Positions 8,749 to 17,062 are shown, numbered from the stretch's first letter. The stretch: DNA of 45,096 nucleotides from Wenyingzhuangia aestuarii (GCF_011927765.1 NZ_JAATJG010000019.1:1-45096); one strand, 5' to 3'. Program-made: numbers and translations. The notes: generated from the sequence alone by a model not told the origin.

Positions 8749-9615
8749 ATGAAAAAAATACTACTTAGTGCAAGCGTAATTATGGCAATAGGACTTACAT
8801 CTTGTAAAAGCCATAAAACACATTCAACAATTCAAAAAGAAGAAAAAATGGAAATTTCAAACAAAGAAAAAGTAATCGCTCTTTTAAAAAGTATTGAAAC
8901 TGGGGCTCATGAGCCAGCAAGTTACATCAACCCAAACAAATACATTCAACACAACCTAGGAGTTGCAGACGGACTTGCAGGATTTGGTGCATTGTTGCAA
9001 CAACTTCCTCCAAACTCCGCAAAAGTTAACACTGTTAGAGCTTTTGAAGATGGTGATTTTGTTTTTACTCAAACAGATTATAACTTTTTTGGACCCAAAA
9101 TAGGTTTTGATATTTTTAGGTTTGAAAAGGGATTAATAGTTGAACATTGGGATAATTTACAAGAAAAACCAGCCAATCCAAACCCTAGTGGACACACAAT
9201 GGTTGACGGTACAACAGAAGTTACAGACATTGACAAAACGGAAGAAAATAAAACATTGGTAAGCAACTTTGTTAATGACATTTTAGTAAATGGTAACATG
9301 GAAAAATTAGCTGGATATTTTGATGGAGACAACTACATACAACACAATCCACAAATTGCCGATGGACTTTCTGGACTAGGAAACGCATTAAAATATATGG
9401 CTTCACAAGGAATTACCATGAAATTTGACAAAGTACACAGAGTTTTAGGAAAAGGTAATTTTGTATTAACTATTAGCGAAGGTTCTTTTGGTGGTAAACA
9501 TACCTCATACTACGACTTATTTAGAGTTGAAAATGGAAAAATAGCAGAACACTGGGATGTTATGGAAACTATTGCTCCAAAAAACGAATGGAAAAACAAC
9601 AATGGTAAGTTCTAA
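8749..9615 (+). CDS. Lipoprotein with two SnoaL-like domains
   Basis: The protein has 288 residues. The signal peptide ends in the lipobox LTSC (Cys19). Two homologous halves of about 120 residues follow. Each contains the SnoaL/NTF2-fold motif YIQHN, then ADGL and a G-rich turn (YIQHNLGVADGLAGFG in the first, YIQHNPQIADGLSGLG in the second). Each also ends in an EHWD motif. The fold is a small cone-shaped ligand pocket used by hydrolases, cyclases and binding proteins. The duplication within one lipoprotein suggests an intramolecular pseudo-dimer on the periplasmic side. It follows the AraC gene by 84 bases, and a near-match to the -7 element (CAACTTTG) lies upstream, so it may have its own promoter. 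The substrate is unknown. Confidence 0.75.
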   Translation: MKKILLSASVIMAIGLTSCKSHKTHSTIQKEEKMEISNKEKVIALLKSIETGAHEPASYINPNKYIQHNLGVADGLAGFGALLQQLPPNSAKVNTVRAFEDGDFVFTQTDYNFFGPKIGFDIFRFEKGLIVEHWDNLQEKPANPNPSGHTMVDGTTEVTDIDKTEENKTLVSNFVNDILVNGNMEKLAGYFDGDNYIQHNPQIADGLSGLGNALKYMASQGITMKFDKVHRVLGKGNFVLTISEGSFGGKHTSYYDLFRVENGKIAEHWDVMETIAPKNEWKNNNGKF

Positions 9616-9667
9616 CAACTAAAAAGTAGCAACAATTAGGTAGGATCCCTTACCCAAGTACTTGTCT

Positions 9668-9725
9668 AAAAAACAGCAGTTAAGAACAAATTTTAAATAT
9701 TTGTCTCTTTCCTGCTGTTTTTTTG
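9668..9725 (+). terminator. Terminator after the SnoaL-like lipoprotein
   Basis: AAAAAACAGCAG (9668-9679) pairs with CTGCTGTTTTTTT (9712-9724), and an inner ACAAAT/ATTTGT pairing lies in the large loop. The U-rich tail after the stem supports rho-independent termination on the plus strand. Confidence 0.65.
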
Positions 9726-9824
9726 TTGGAAACCAAAATAAACATATCCTAAACAACTATACACCTACACGCTTGCTCTAAAAATCCATTTCTATTTCTA
9801 ATCCATAGACTCCCTTTGTTTGTG

Positions 9825-9832
9825 TATCTTTG
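9825..9832 (+). promoter_or_regulatory. Flavobacterial -7 promoter element (TATCTTTG)
   Basis: The sequence GTATCTTTGCAAAC contains TATCTTTG, a full match to TAnnTTTG in the context usual for Flavobacteriaceae. It lies about 65 bases before the RlmF-like gene. No -33 motif at correct spacing was recognised. Confidence 0.5.
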
Positions 9833-9897
9833 CAAACGATTAAATCTTTTTAAGATCCTTAATCTACATAAAACACAAATTTCCAAATACCAAATTC

Positions 9898-10836
9898 ATG
9901 TCTAAAGAGAAAAAGAAACCTATTCGAAATAAAATTCATTCTCGTAACAAAAACAAAGATCGATATGATTTGAGTGCTTTGGTAGCTGTAAATCCAGCAT
10001 TATCAGATTATATAAAGCCAAACATAAAAGGAGAAGACACTATTGATTTTACCAATCCTGTTGCCATTAAAACCTTAAATCAAGCTTTGTTACAGTATTA
10101 CTACAGTATACAAGACTGGAGTTTTTCTGATGAATTTATTTGTCCTGCAATTCCTAACAAAGCAGATTACATTCATCACATGGCAGATCTGTTAATGGAA
10201 AGTAATTTTGGAAACTTACCTATAGGAAACAAAATTACCTGTTATGACATTGGTATGGGAGCTACGTGTATTTATCCAATTATTGGAGTTACAGAATACG
10301 ATTGGAATTTTATAGGTTCGGATATTGATGAAACTTCTATTATTTCTGCACAAGCTATTACCAGTAAAAACGAAGTTTTAAAAAACAAAGTTGCTTGTAG
10401 ATTACAAGGAAACCCTAAAGATTTTTATTACGGAATTATAGATAAAGAAGAAAAAGTAGATCTTTCTATTTGTCACCCTCCTTTGTACGATTCTATAGAA
10501 GAAGCTCAAAAAGGAGTTCAGAAAAAAAACGCACCTTATAGCGCTTCCGAAATTGGTAGCGAAATTATATACGAAGGTGGAGAAACTGGTTTTTTACAAA
10601 AATTGGTAAAAGAAAGTAAAAAATTCTCAGAAAACTGTTTTTGGTTTTCTGCCTTAGTTAGCAAACAATCCAACCAAAAAGGAATGGTCGATTTTTTACA
10701 AGAATTAGGAGCTACACAAACCAAAGTAATTCCTATGGGAATGGGAAACAAATCTAGCCAAATAATCGCTTGGACATTTTTATCTAAAGAAGCACAAACT
10801 GCTTGGAAAAAAACAAGATGGACGGTTAAAAAATAA
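9898..10836 (+). CDS. rlmF: RlmF-like 23S rRNA adenine-N6 methyltransferase with altered catalytic motif
   Basis: The protein has 312 residues. The basic N-terminus, DLSALVAVNPAL, the SAM-binding CYDIGMGATCIYPIIGV and GSDIDETSI follow the RlmF pattern. So do the EGGETGFLQKLV and FWFSALVSK motifs and the C-terminal SSQIIAWTFL. RlmF methylates A1618 of 23S rRNA at N6 using SAM. The catalytic motif, normally NPPF in this family, reads CHPPLYDS here, with Asn replaced by His and Phe by Leu; the underlying bases are unambiguous. The Asn side chain normally holds the target amino group, so activity may be reduced or altered. The gene is followed after 62 bases by nrnA. Confidence 0.8.
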   Translation: MSKEKKKPIRNKIHSRNKNKDRYDLSALVAVNPALSDYIKPNIKGEDTIDFTNPVAIKTLNQALLQYYYSIQDWSFSDEFICPAIPNKADYIHHMADLLMESNFGNLPIGNKITCYDIGMGATCIYPIIGVTEYDWNFIGSDIDETSIISAQAITSKNEVLKNKVACRLQGNPKDFYYGIIDKEEKVDLSICHPPLYDSIEEAQKGVQKKNAPYSASEIGSEIIYEGGETGFLQKLVKESKKFSENCFWFSALVSKQSNQKGMVDFLQELGATQTKVIPMGMGNKSSQIIAWTFLSKEAQTAWKKTRWTVKK

Positions 10837-10898
10837 CTACTTCCTAAGACCAAACACAATTTTACACACCTTAACAAAGAGTTTCAACTCTCAATCTT

Positions 10899-11912
10899 AT
10901 GAATCCTTACCAACAAATAGAAGCTGAAATTCAAGCAGCTTCACATATCGTTATTACTGCACACAAATCTGCCGATGGAGATTCTATAGGATCTTCTTTA
11001 GGACTCTTACACTTTATAGAAAAACTAGGAAAGTCTGCTGTAATTTGTCACCCAGACAAAGCTCCTGATTTTTTATACTGGTTAGATACTTCTTCTATTT
11101 TAGTAATGGAAGAACATCCTGAACAAGTAACAGAAACCTTGCAACAAGCAGATTTAATTTTCTGTTTAGATTACAATGCAACCAACCGTGTGGGACCCGA
11201 AATGCAAGCTTTGTTAGAGGCATCTTCTTCTAAAAAAATAATGATAGACCACCATTTAAATCCTGAAGATTTTCCTTTGATAACGGTGTCAGAAACTTCT
11301 GTTTGTTCTACCTCTCAATTAATTGTTGAATTGATAGAGCAATCTGGTCATTTGGATTTGTTAGACCAAAAAATTGGAACTCCTTTGTACTTAGGAATTT
11401 TAACAGATACGGGTAGTTTTAGATTCAATTCGGTACAACCCAGAACGCACGAAATATTAGCCAAATTATTAGCAGCTGGTGTAGAACATCATCTTATTCA
11501 CGAAAAATTAAGTGATAACAATACCGAAAGTCGTTTGCGCTTGCAAGGCTATGCTATGAGTGAAAAACTAGAGATTTTATACAATCATAACGTAGCTATT
11601 ATTTCTTTATCTAAAGAAGAATTAGCCAAATACAACTATAAAAAAGGCGATACAGACAGTCTTGCCAATTTAGTGTTATCTATTAAAGGAATGAAAGCAG
11701 CTATTGTTTTTACCGAAAGAGATGGAATCATGAAAATATCTTTCCGTTCTAAAGGAGCCAACAATCCTGTAAACATTTTGGCTTCGGAACATTTTAACGG
11801 AGGTGGACACGCAAATGCATCGGGGGGAATGAGTGATTTAAGCGTTACCGAAACACTAGATAAATTAAAAACATTAATTCCAACCTATTTCCCAACAGAA
11901 ACATTAAACTAG
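10899..11912 (+). CDS. nrnA: DHH-family phosphoesterase, NrnA-like (oligoribonuclease / pAp phosphatase)
   Basis: The protein has 337 residues. The DHH domain shows HKSADGDSIGSS, CLDYNA and the signature IDHHLNPEDF with the two metal-binding histidines, and LTDTGSFRF in motif IV. The C-terminal DHHA1 domain ends with the substrate-binding GGGHANASGG. NrnA enzymes use Mn2+ to degrade 2-5mer RNA and to dephosphorylate 3'-phosphoadenosine 5'-phosphate in the cytoplasm. The length is normal. A 107-residue hypothetical gene starts 22 bases after its stop and is probably co-transcribed. Confidence 0.9.
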   Translation: MNPYQQIEAEIQAASHIVITAHKSADGDSIGSSLGLLHFIEKLGKSAVICHPDKAPDFLYWLDTSSILVMEEHPEQVTETLQQADLIFCLDYNATNRVGPEMQALLEASSSKKIMIDHHLNPEDFPLITVSETSVCSTSQLIVELIEQSGHLDLLDQKIGTPLYLGILTDTGSFRFNSVQPRTHEILAKLLAAGVEHHLIHEKLSDNNTESRLRLQGYAMSEKLEILYNHNVAIISLSKEELAKYNYKKGDTDSLANLVLSIKGMKAAIVFTERDGIMKISFRSKGANNPVNILASEHFNGGGHANASGGMSDLSVTETLDKLKTLIPTYFPTETLN

Positions 11913-11934
11913 CCTACAGCTATAAAAAACAACT

Positions 11935-12258
11935 ATGACACAACAAGAATTTTTAGACGAAAACGTTTTTAGAACACAACCTAGCCAAACGTTTCACAAT
12001 GATGCCAACACTTTATATTTTTCGGAAGAAGGTTTTTCGGAAATTTTAAATAAAGCAGAACATTATGGAATTGCTATTTATGAAATTAAATCTACTTTAG
12101 ACGGAGAAGCAGGTAAATCTGCTCATCACGAAAAGTTTAAGAAAAAAGCTACAGATCCAAATTGGTACAAAGGAGTTTTTAAAAGTTTTAAAAACGATCA
12201 AAAAGGATATGCATATGCTGCTACTTATAAAGTTTCTAAAAAATTATTGAATAGATAA
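11935..12258 (+). CDS. Conserved-looking hypothetical protein downstream of nrnA
   Basis: The protein has 107 residues, with no signal peptide or membrane segment, and is rich in Lys and aromatic residues (DPNWYKGVFKSFKNDQKGY). I do not recognise the family. It starts at ATG 22 bases after nrnA and is followed 22 bases later by a strong terminator, so it is the last gene of the rlmF-nrnA transcript or a sub-operon. Codon use is like its neighbours, and its tight placement argues that it is a real gene. Confidence 0.7.
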   Translation: MTQQEFLDENVFRTQPSQTFHNDANTLYFSEEGFSEILNKAEHYGIAIYEIKSTLDGEAGKSAHHEKFKKKATDPNWYKGVFKSFKNDQKGYAYAATYKVSKKLLNR

Positions 12259-12280
12259 ATTCAACTCAGTATTCCACATA

Positions 12281-12320
12281 AAAAAACTCCCTTTGTAAAA
12301 ATTACAAAGGGAGTTTTTTT
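12281..12320. terminator. Strong bidirectional terminator
   Basis: A perfect 18-bp stem (12281-12298 with 12302-12319, three-base loop) has a G/C core ACTCCCTTTGTAA. It is flanked by an A run on the left and a T run on the right. It lies between the convergent nrnA-partner gene and the methyltransferase gene and can stop transcription from both sides. Confidence 0.9.
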
Positions 12321-12336
12321 TATAGCTCTTTTAAAT

Positions 12337-13407
12337 TTAAGAATGCGTTAACACCCAAAGCTCTACCTCTTCGGCAGCTCTTCTGTCTAAATCTCTTTTG
12401 GTTTTGTCTGATGAAGATTTTACCTTTCTTTTTAAACATTTTTCCAATTGAAACCTACCTCCTTCTGCAATTTCTTTTTCTATAGGATGTTCTTGGGTAG
12501 CCTCTGTAATTTGAGCTAGGTTAGAAAACAAAAGCACTAGTTTTCCATTGGGTAACAATCTTTTTTTAGCGGCTGCAAAAAATTCTGGAAACAAATTTTG
12601 GTTGTAATAAATAGCCTCATCCAAATTTGTAATTTTATTAGGTTCTGGCAACCAAGGCGGATTAAACACAATCAATTCACTAGGTTTTTCCCAAGCTCCA
12701 AACAAATGCCCAAAACTCAATTCTAATTTTCTAGACAACTTTGTTTCTCCCATAAATTCCGTTAATCCCACAATGGCATTTGGATTGGTATCGGTTGCAA
12801 ATACTTTCTGAAAACCGTGTTTAATCATCAATAAAGAAAGTACACCACTCCCTACTCCAACATCAATGGCAGATTTTTTAGTGCCTTTGTAACGTTGTAA
12901 CCAATTGTCAAAAAGAACCAAATGATCAAAACGCGTAGGAAAATAAGTTCCGTAATAAGGATGTAATTTGTTACGCAACACAGGAATAGAAATTCCGTTT
13001 TGATACCATTGCCAAGCACTATTCAACCCCTGAACTTGTGGAAAAGGTAATAAAAAATCAGTAGTTTCTGCATATAGTTGTTCTAACCAACCAATAGCAG
13101 GTGATTTTTTTACAATTAATTTGTGACCTACAATTTCTATCAGAATTAAATTAGACAACTTTTGATAAGCAGCTCTAAACACACGTTGTTCCTGAAAGGT
13201 TTGATTGGGTAATTTTTTCTTAAGGTAATTTTGCAACTCTTTTAAAAGCAACAATCCATTGCTGTAAAAAGCAGTAATCAACACAGGTTTACCAGCCTCT
13301 AAACCTTTTATAGTACGTTTTATATCTGTAGTACTATGGAACAATTCTAGTTGTTGTCCAGTCACTATAGGTGCTGGCTTGTTTATATTAATATCTGTTA
13401 TCATCAA
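12337..13407 (-). CDS. Class I SAM-dependent methyltransferase (MTS family)
   Basis: The protein has 356 residues. The C-terminal half is a methyltransferase-small domain: SAM motif I SAIDVGVGSGVLSLL, an acidic ATDTNPNAI, and the amino-methylating motif FNPPWLPEP. An N-terminal region of about 140 residues is not assigned. NPPW suggests methylation of an amino group on RNA or protein (as in RsmC, PrmC or RlmG). The substrate cannot be identified. It is transcribed toward the strong terminator and is convergent with the nrnA operon. The start shown gives MMITD; the second Met would shorten it by one residue. Confidence 0.8.
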   Translation of the reverse strand: MMITDININKPAPIVTGQQLELFHSTTDIKRTIKGLEAGKPVLITAFYSNGLLLLKELQNYLKKKLPNQTFQEQRVFRAAYQKLSNLILIEIVGHKLIVKKSPAIGWLEQLYAETTDFLLPFPQVQGLNSAWQWYQNGISIPVLRNKLHPYYGTYFPTRFDHLVLFDNWLQRYKGTKKSAIDVGVGSGVLSLLMIKHGFQKVFATDTNPNAIVGLTEFMGETKLSRKLELSFGHLFGAWEKPSELIVFNPPWLPEPNKITNLDEAIYYNQNLFPEFFAAAKKRLLPNGKLVLLFSNLAQITEATQEHPIEKEIAEGGRFQLEKCLKRKVKSSSDKTKRDLDRRAAEEVELWVLTHS

Positions 13408-13414
13408 TGGATTT

Positions 13415-13603
13415 TTAAAAATTAGTATAGAAAAACATCTTCATGTTTAGATGCTTCTGTGATTGTATGTGGTTGCTAAGTATTACAGAACGTTGTTTTC
13501 TATAATGTTCCGGAAGTCTTTTTAAATGTTCTGGGTGAATGGGTACTCGTCTTTCATCGTCTTTTTTAGAGGTACCAATAACCCCCATAGTTAAAAAAGT
13601 CAT
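13415..13603 (-). pseudogene. N-terminal fragment of an alanine dehydrogenase / carboxyethylornithine synthase-like gene
   Basis: About 35 residues beginning MTFLTMGVIGTSKKDDERRV and continuing PIHPEHLKRLPEHYRKQ resemble the start of the AlaDH/PNT N-terminal domain. That family reads IGTSxKxxExRxPIHPEH. The similarity ends there, and the remaining residues up to the stop at 13415 look random. The rest of a protein of about 350-400 residues is absent, so this is a truncated remnant. It lies just upstream of the methyltransferase gene on the same strand. Confidence 0.5.
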
Positions 13604-13726
13604 GTATTTTTTGAATTGAAACGGATTGCAGACTAATGAGATTAGCAAAGCGTAAGATTAAAATCACTATTAAATAGTTAGCTCCTAGCAATCAGGCATT
13701 AAGTTGGCCACTAGAGTTTCATCAAT

Positions 13727-13781
13727 CAAAAAAAAAGACTTTTACATAAAAGTCTTAGCAATTCGCAAAAAGAAATGCGAA
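13727..13781 (-). terminator. Pair of hairpins with minus-strand T run
   Basis: AGACTTTT (13736-13743) pairs with AAAAGTCT (13748-13755). On the minus strand it is followed by a run of eight or more Ts, a terminator-like layout. A second hairpin, TTCGCA (13762-13767) with TGCGAA (13776-13781), lies just upstream on the minus strand. No gene on the minus strand ends here, so it could terminate a short unannotated transcript or read-through from the right. Confidence 0.4.
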
Positions 13782-13903
13782 AGGATAAATAATACTACCG
13801 CAAAGATAGTCCTTTAAAACCTATAATGTAGATTTAAAAAAAGCAATACAAAATCAACAAAAACAATCTCTACATAAAAAACATTCCTAGTGGTCTTTTT
13901 TAG

Positions 13904-13911
13904 TATATTTG
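13904..13911 (+). promoter_or_regulatory. Possible -7 element (TATATTTG) close to the TetR start
   Basis: TATATTTG is a full match to TAnnTTTG and ends only 4 bases before the TetR ATG at 13916. If it is used, the mRNA would be essentially leaderless or translation would start further downstream. No -33 partner is obvious. Confidence 0.35.
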
Positions 13912-13915
13912 AGCT

Positions 13916-14518
13916 ATGGAACAAGCATTAAAGTCAGAAATCACAAGACAAGCCATTATAAGCAAAGCGTTTACCTTGTTTTACGAAAACGGTTTTAAAA
14001 CCACAAGTATTAAAACCATTATGCAAGCTACTCAATTGAGTAAGGGTGCCTTTTACCATCATTATAAAAATAAACAAGAAATTGGATTGGAAGTCATCAA
14101 CCAAAAAGTACAGAAGCGACTTTACGAAAAAATGATTGCTCCTATGTATAAAGATGGAAATGTGATAGAAATTCTAGAAAACACCTTTTTAACTAGAATG
14201 AAATCTATGCCAGATTATGACAAAAAACATGGTTGTTCTATGAATAACTTGATCAATGAAATTGGAGATTTTGAAACCGTATATCAGAAGGCTTTAAAAG
14301 AGTTGATTGAAGAATGGAAAACAGCCATTGTAACCTTGTTAGAGAGAGGAAAAACAGAAAATTCCATCAAAAAAGAGAGCAATAGCAAAGCAATAGCCAT
14401 GTACTTAATCAGTGCTTTTGAAGGAGTTAGAGGCATTAGAAAATTATACAATGACGATGCAATTCTAGACGAATACATGGCTGGTTTATCGCTATATCTA
14501 CAACAATTAAAAGCTTAA
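13916..14518 (+). CDS. TetR/AcrR-family transcriptional regulator
   Basis: The protein has 200 residues. The N-terminal HTH is typical: ITRQAIISKAFTLFYENGFK, TTSIKTIMQATQLSKGAFYH, HYKNKQEIGLEV. The C-terminal helical ligand-binding domain (about 80-195) resembles the group that precedes small reductases. It very likely represses its own operon: the SDR gene starts 24 bases after its stop and a lipoprotein gene follows 23 bases after that. The inducer is unknown; electrophilic or aromatic compounds are common inducers for TetR-SDR pairs. Confidence 0.9.
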   Translation: MEQALKSEITRQAIISKAFTLFYENGFKTTSIKTIMQATQLSKGAFYHHYKNKQEIGLEVINQKVQKRLYEKMIAPMYKDGNVIEILENTFLTRMKSMPDYDKKHGCSMNNLINEIGDFETVYQKALKELIEEWKTAIVTLLERGKTENSIKKESNSKAIAMYLISAFEGVRGIRKLYNDDAILDEYMAGLSLYLQQLKA

Positions 14519-14542
14519 TAATAACCTCTAGAAAAAGAACTT

Positions 14543-15277
14543 ATGAAACTCGCAGAAAAAGTAATTATAGTAACCGGTGCATCTAAAGGAATTGGAAAAG
14601 AAATTGCAAGCTTGTTGGCTAGTAATGGAGCCAAAGTAATTGTAAACTATGCTAATAGTACAGCTGAAGCTGATGATGTGGTAGCTTCTATTGTAAAGAA
14701 CGGAGGAACAGCCACAGCTATTAAAGCCGATGTAAGCCAAAGAGAACAAGTAACTCAGTTATTTAACAAAGCCATTGAAACTTATGGAAAAGTAGATGTG
14801 TTGGTAAACAATGCTGGAGTAATGATTTCCAAAAAGATAAAAGACAATACTCAAGACGATTTTAACAAACAGTTTGATGTAAATGTAAAAGGGATCTTTA
14901 ACACGTTGCAAGAAGCTGATTCTAAATTAGCAGATAACGGAAACATCATCAACATATCTTCTAGTACCGTAAAATTAATGTTTCCAACCTATGCCTTATA
15001 CTCTGCCTCTAAAGCAGCTGTAGAACAAATGACTCGTGTGTTTTCTAAAGAAATTGGAAGAGGTATTTCTGTAAATGCCTTAGCTCCTGGTGCCACAGAA
15101 ACTGAGTTATTTTTAAAAGGAAAATCTCAGGAAACTATTGATAAATTAAGTGCTATGAATGCCTTTAATCGCTTGGCAAAACCCATAGATATTGCCAAAG
15201 TGGTTTTATTTTTAGCGAGCGATGATTCTAAATGGATCTCGGGTCAAGTAATTGGTGCCAATGGTGCTTTAGTTTAA
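14543..15277 (+). CDS. Classical SDR-family oxidoreductase
   Basis: The protein has 244 residues with all classical SDR features: IVTGASKGIGKEI cofactor loop, ADVSQRE, the NNAGV structural motif, the catalytic serine in IINISSSTVKL, the YSASKAA Tyr-Lys pair and APGATETELF. It ends in a SGQVIGANGALV-type tail close to the 3-oxoacyl-ACP reductase/glucose dehydrogenase group. It uses NAD(P)H in the cytoplasm on an unknown carbonyl substrate. It is the second gene of the TetR operon, in contrast to the catalytically degenerate SDR at 3854. Confidence 0.9.
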   Translation: MKLAEKVIIVTGASKGIGKEIASLLASNGAKVIVNYANSTAEADDVVASIVKNGGTATAIKADVSQREQVTQLFNKAIETYGKVDVLVNNAGVMISKKIKDNTQDDFNKQFDVNVKGIFNTLQEADSKLADNGNIINISSSTVKLMFPTYALYSASKAAVEQMTRVFSKEIGRGISVNALAPGATETELFLKGKSQETIDKLSAMNAFNRLAKPIDIAKVVLFLASDDSKWISGQVIGANGALV

Positions 15278-15300
15278 TCTTATATTTAAAAACAAACCTT

Positions 15301-16119
15301 ATGAAATTTCGTTTATTATCCCTTCTTTTAACCGTAACGCTGTTAGCTTGTAACGGTAAAACAGCATCCAAAACCACACAACAAACAACCTCAGCCCCTA
15401 CCTACAAAAACAAAGGACATGAGTTGGTTTCTAAAATGGTTGAGAAAGTAGGAAGTTATAACCAACTTTTAACACTTAAAGATGTTGTATATACTTTAAC
15501 GTACCAAACAGCAGATGTTAAAACCGATATTGTAACAGAAAAATATTTGTTTGATGGACAATTGTCTTATGGTTTGTACAAGCAACACCAAAGAACCTTA
15601 GCAGACTTAGAAGGACCTATTGAACAAGGATTTGATGGTCAAGAATTTTGGTTAAAACAAAACGGTAAAATTTTAAACAATCCTAACTATTTAAAAAAAG
15701 TAGCCTTTAACAGACCTACTAATTTTTATTGGTTTACCATGTTTCAAAAATTATTAGACCCAGGTGTGAACTACACTTTTGTTGGAGAACAAACTATTAA
15801 CAATACAGAGTACCATATTGTTAAAATTTCTTTTGAAACAAATGATGATAAACCTACAGATATCTATCAACTTTATATCAATAAAAATACTTTATTGGTT
15901 GATCAGTTTTTATTTACTGTAGCCGATTATGGAATGTTAGAAACTCCTTTATTAATGCAATTGCAGTATCAAGAAATTGAAGGTATGTTACTTCCTACCC
16001 AAAGACAGTATAAAAAATCTACTTGGGATGCTACTATTAATGATGGACCTTGGATACACGTTAACTGGTCTAATATTCAATTCAACAACCAATTAAGTCC
16101 AGTAGATTTTAAAAAATAA
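15301..16119 (+). CDS. Lipoprotein of the TetR-SDR operon
   Basis: The protein has 272 residues starting at ATG 15301. A longer frame upstream overlaps the SDR gene and would hide the signal peptide. MKFRLLSLLLTVTLLACNGK is a clear lipoprotein signal with lipobox LLAC (Cys17). The mature part is beta-rich (YTLTYQTADVKTDIVTEKYLF, then GFDGQEFWLKQNGK and YHIVKISFE) and resembles outer-membrane lipoprotein-sorting or LolA/LolB-like half-barrel folds. I cannot name a family with confidence. It is the third gene of the operon, 23 bases after the SDR, and is followed by a strong terminator. Confidence 0.75.
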   Translation: MKFRLLSLLLTVTLLACNGKTASKTTQQTTSAPTYKNKGHELVSKMVEKVGSYNQLLTLKDVVYTLTYQTADVKTDIVTEKYLFDGQLSYGLYKQHQRTLADLEGPIEQGFDGQEFWLKQNGKILNNPNYLKKVAFNRPTNFYWFTMFQKLLDPGVNYTFVGEQTINNTEYHIVKISFETNDDKPTDIYQLYINKNTLLVDQFLFTVADYGMLETPLLMQLQYQEIEGMLLPTQRQYKKSTWDATINDGPWIHVNWSNIQFNNQLSPVDFKK

Positions 16120-16138
16120 AAACCCTCCTATATTTCAC

Positions 16139-16178
16139 AAAAGGTTGATGACTCTTAAAACAGTCTTCAACCTTTTTT
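16139..16178. terminator. Bidirectional terminator between convergent genes
   Basis: AAAAGGTTGATGACT (16139-16153) pairs, with one small bulge, with AGTCTTCAACCTTTT, which is followed by further Ts. The LysR-type gene on the minus strand ends directly at the edge of the T run. Confidence 0.85.
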
Positions 16179-17062
16179 TATGAAAACTCCTCTACAAAAT
16201 TTGTAATAAAATCATTGATGTATTTTTTGTCCTTATCCGTTTTTCTAACCACTAAGTAATGCTTTCTTTTTAACCCATTTTTCCCTAATTTTTTATAGGT
16301 AACATTCTCTGGAACATTAAGCGATTTTAAAGCCCATTTAGGCATGCACAACACACCTATATTGGCATCAATCATTTCCAAAGCTACTTGGGTTAATGGA
16401 ATGGCAGAAATTTTTGCAGGATGTACTTTTTCTGGTTTTAAAAAATCTTGATATACCGAAACCGTTTCTAAAGGATAAGAATGTATTATTAAATGTGTAT
16501 TTAGAAAGTGTTTGGGTAGTATTACTTTTTCTAAATGCAAAGGATGTTCTTTATGAAGAACAGCATACACCTCATCTTCAAAAAACGGAAGACTCCATAA
16601 GGTATCGTTTGCTGGTTTGGTGGTTACAATGGAAATATCTATTTCATTTGTTAGTAATTTATCTATAGGCTGATGGGTAGACTCCAAAGACAAATCCACA
16701 TTAATATCCGGATAAAGCATGCCCATTTTCTGAATAAACTTAGGCAAACCATGATAGAAAGAAAAACACTCAGTACTGACTTTAATCACCCCCGTAGAAC
16801 CTGCCTGAATTTTTTTAATGTTCTGCAACCCCACTTCTATATTCTCTAAAATGGTATTCCCTATTTTATACAATTCAGAACCTTCTTCTGTAAGTTCCCA
16901 TTGGGCACGTTTTCTATAAAAAACTTTAAATCCTAATTGCAATTCTAGTTCTTTTAGCTGATGACTTAAGGCAGACTGTGTTAAAAACAATTTTCCTGTA
17001 GAGTTTGCTAAATTCCCCTCTTCTACAATGGTTTTAATTAATTTAAAATACTTTATTTCCAT
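16178..17062 (-). CDS. LysR-family transcriptional regulator
   Basis: The protein has 294 residues from the ATG giving MEIKYFKLIKTIVEEGNLAN. An upstream in-frame Met would add eight unlikely residues. The winged HTH occupies 1-60 (STGKLFLTQSALSHQLKELE). A helical linker and a substrate-binding domain follow, with the typical GVIKVSTECF, then LLTNEIDISIVTT and LIIHSYP. The pattern resembles MetR/LysR activators that respond to small metabolites. The divergent neighbour is the HPP membrane protein gene, whose start lies about 160 bases away, so the regulator may control it. Confidence 0.85.
   Translation of the reverse strand: MEIKYFKLIKTIVEEGNLANSTGKLFLTQSALSHQLKELELQLGFKVFYRKRAQWELTEEGSELYKIGNTILENIEVGLQNIKKIQAGSTGVIKVSTECFSFYHGLPKFIQKMGMLYPDINVDLSLESTHQPIDKLLTNEIDISIVTTKPANDTLWSLPFFEDEVYAVLHKEHPLHLEKVILPKHFLNTHLIIHSYPLETVSVYQDFLKPEKVHPAKISAIPLTQVALEMIDANIGVLCMPKWALKSLNVPENVTYKKLGKNGLKRKHYLVVRKTDKDKKYINDFITNFVEEFS

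Noticed and set aside
9815..9818. TTTG as -33 element of the RlmF-gene promoter
   Set aside because: It is only six bases before the -7 element, far too close for the normal spacing of about 17-23.
10536..10877. 113-codon open frame on the minus strand over the end of the RlmF-like gene
   Set aside because: It lies opposite a well-supported gene, the peptide shows no domain, and it would run across the promoter region of nrnA.
13762..13900. Small RNA gene on the minus strand ending at the 13.73-kb hairpin
   Set aside because: A terminator-like hairpin is present, but no promoter or conserved structure could be shown. Listed only as a hairpin/terminator.
15232..15300. Upstream start for the TetR-operon lipoprotein
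   Set aside because: It would add 23 residues overlapping the SDR gene and bury a clear lipoprotein signal peptide that begins at 15301.
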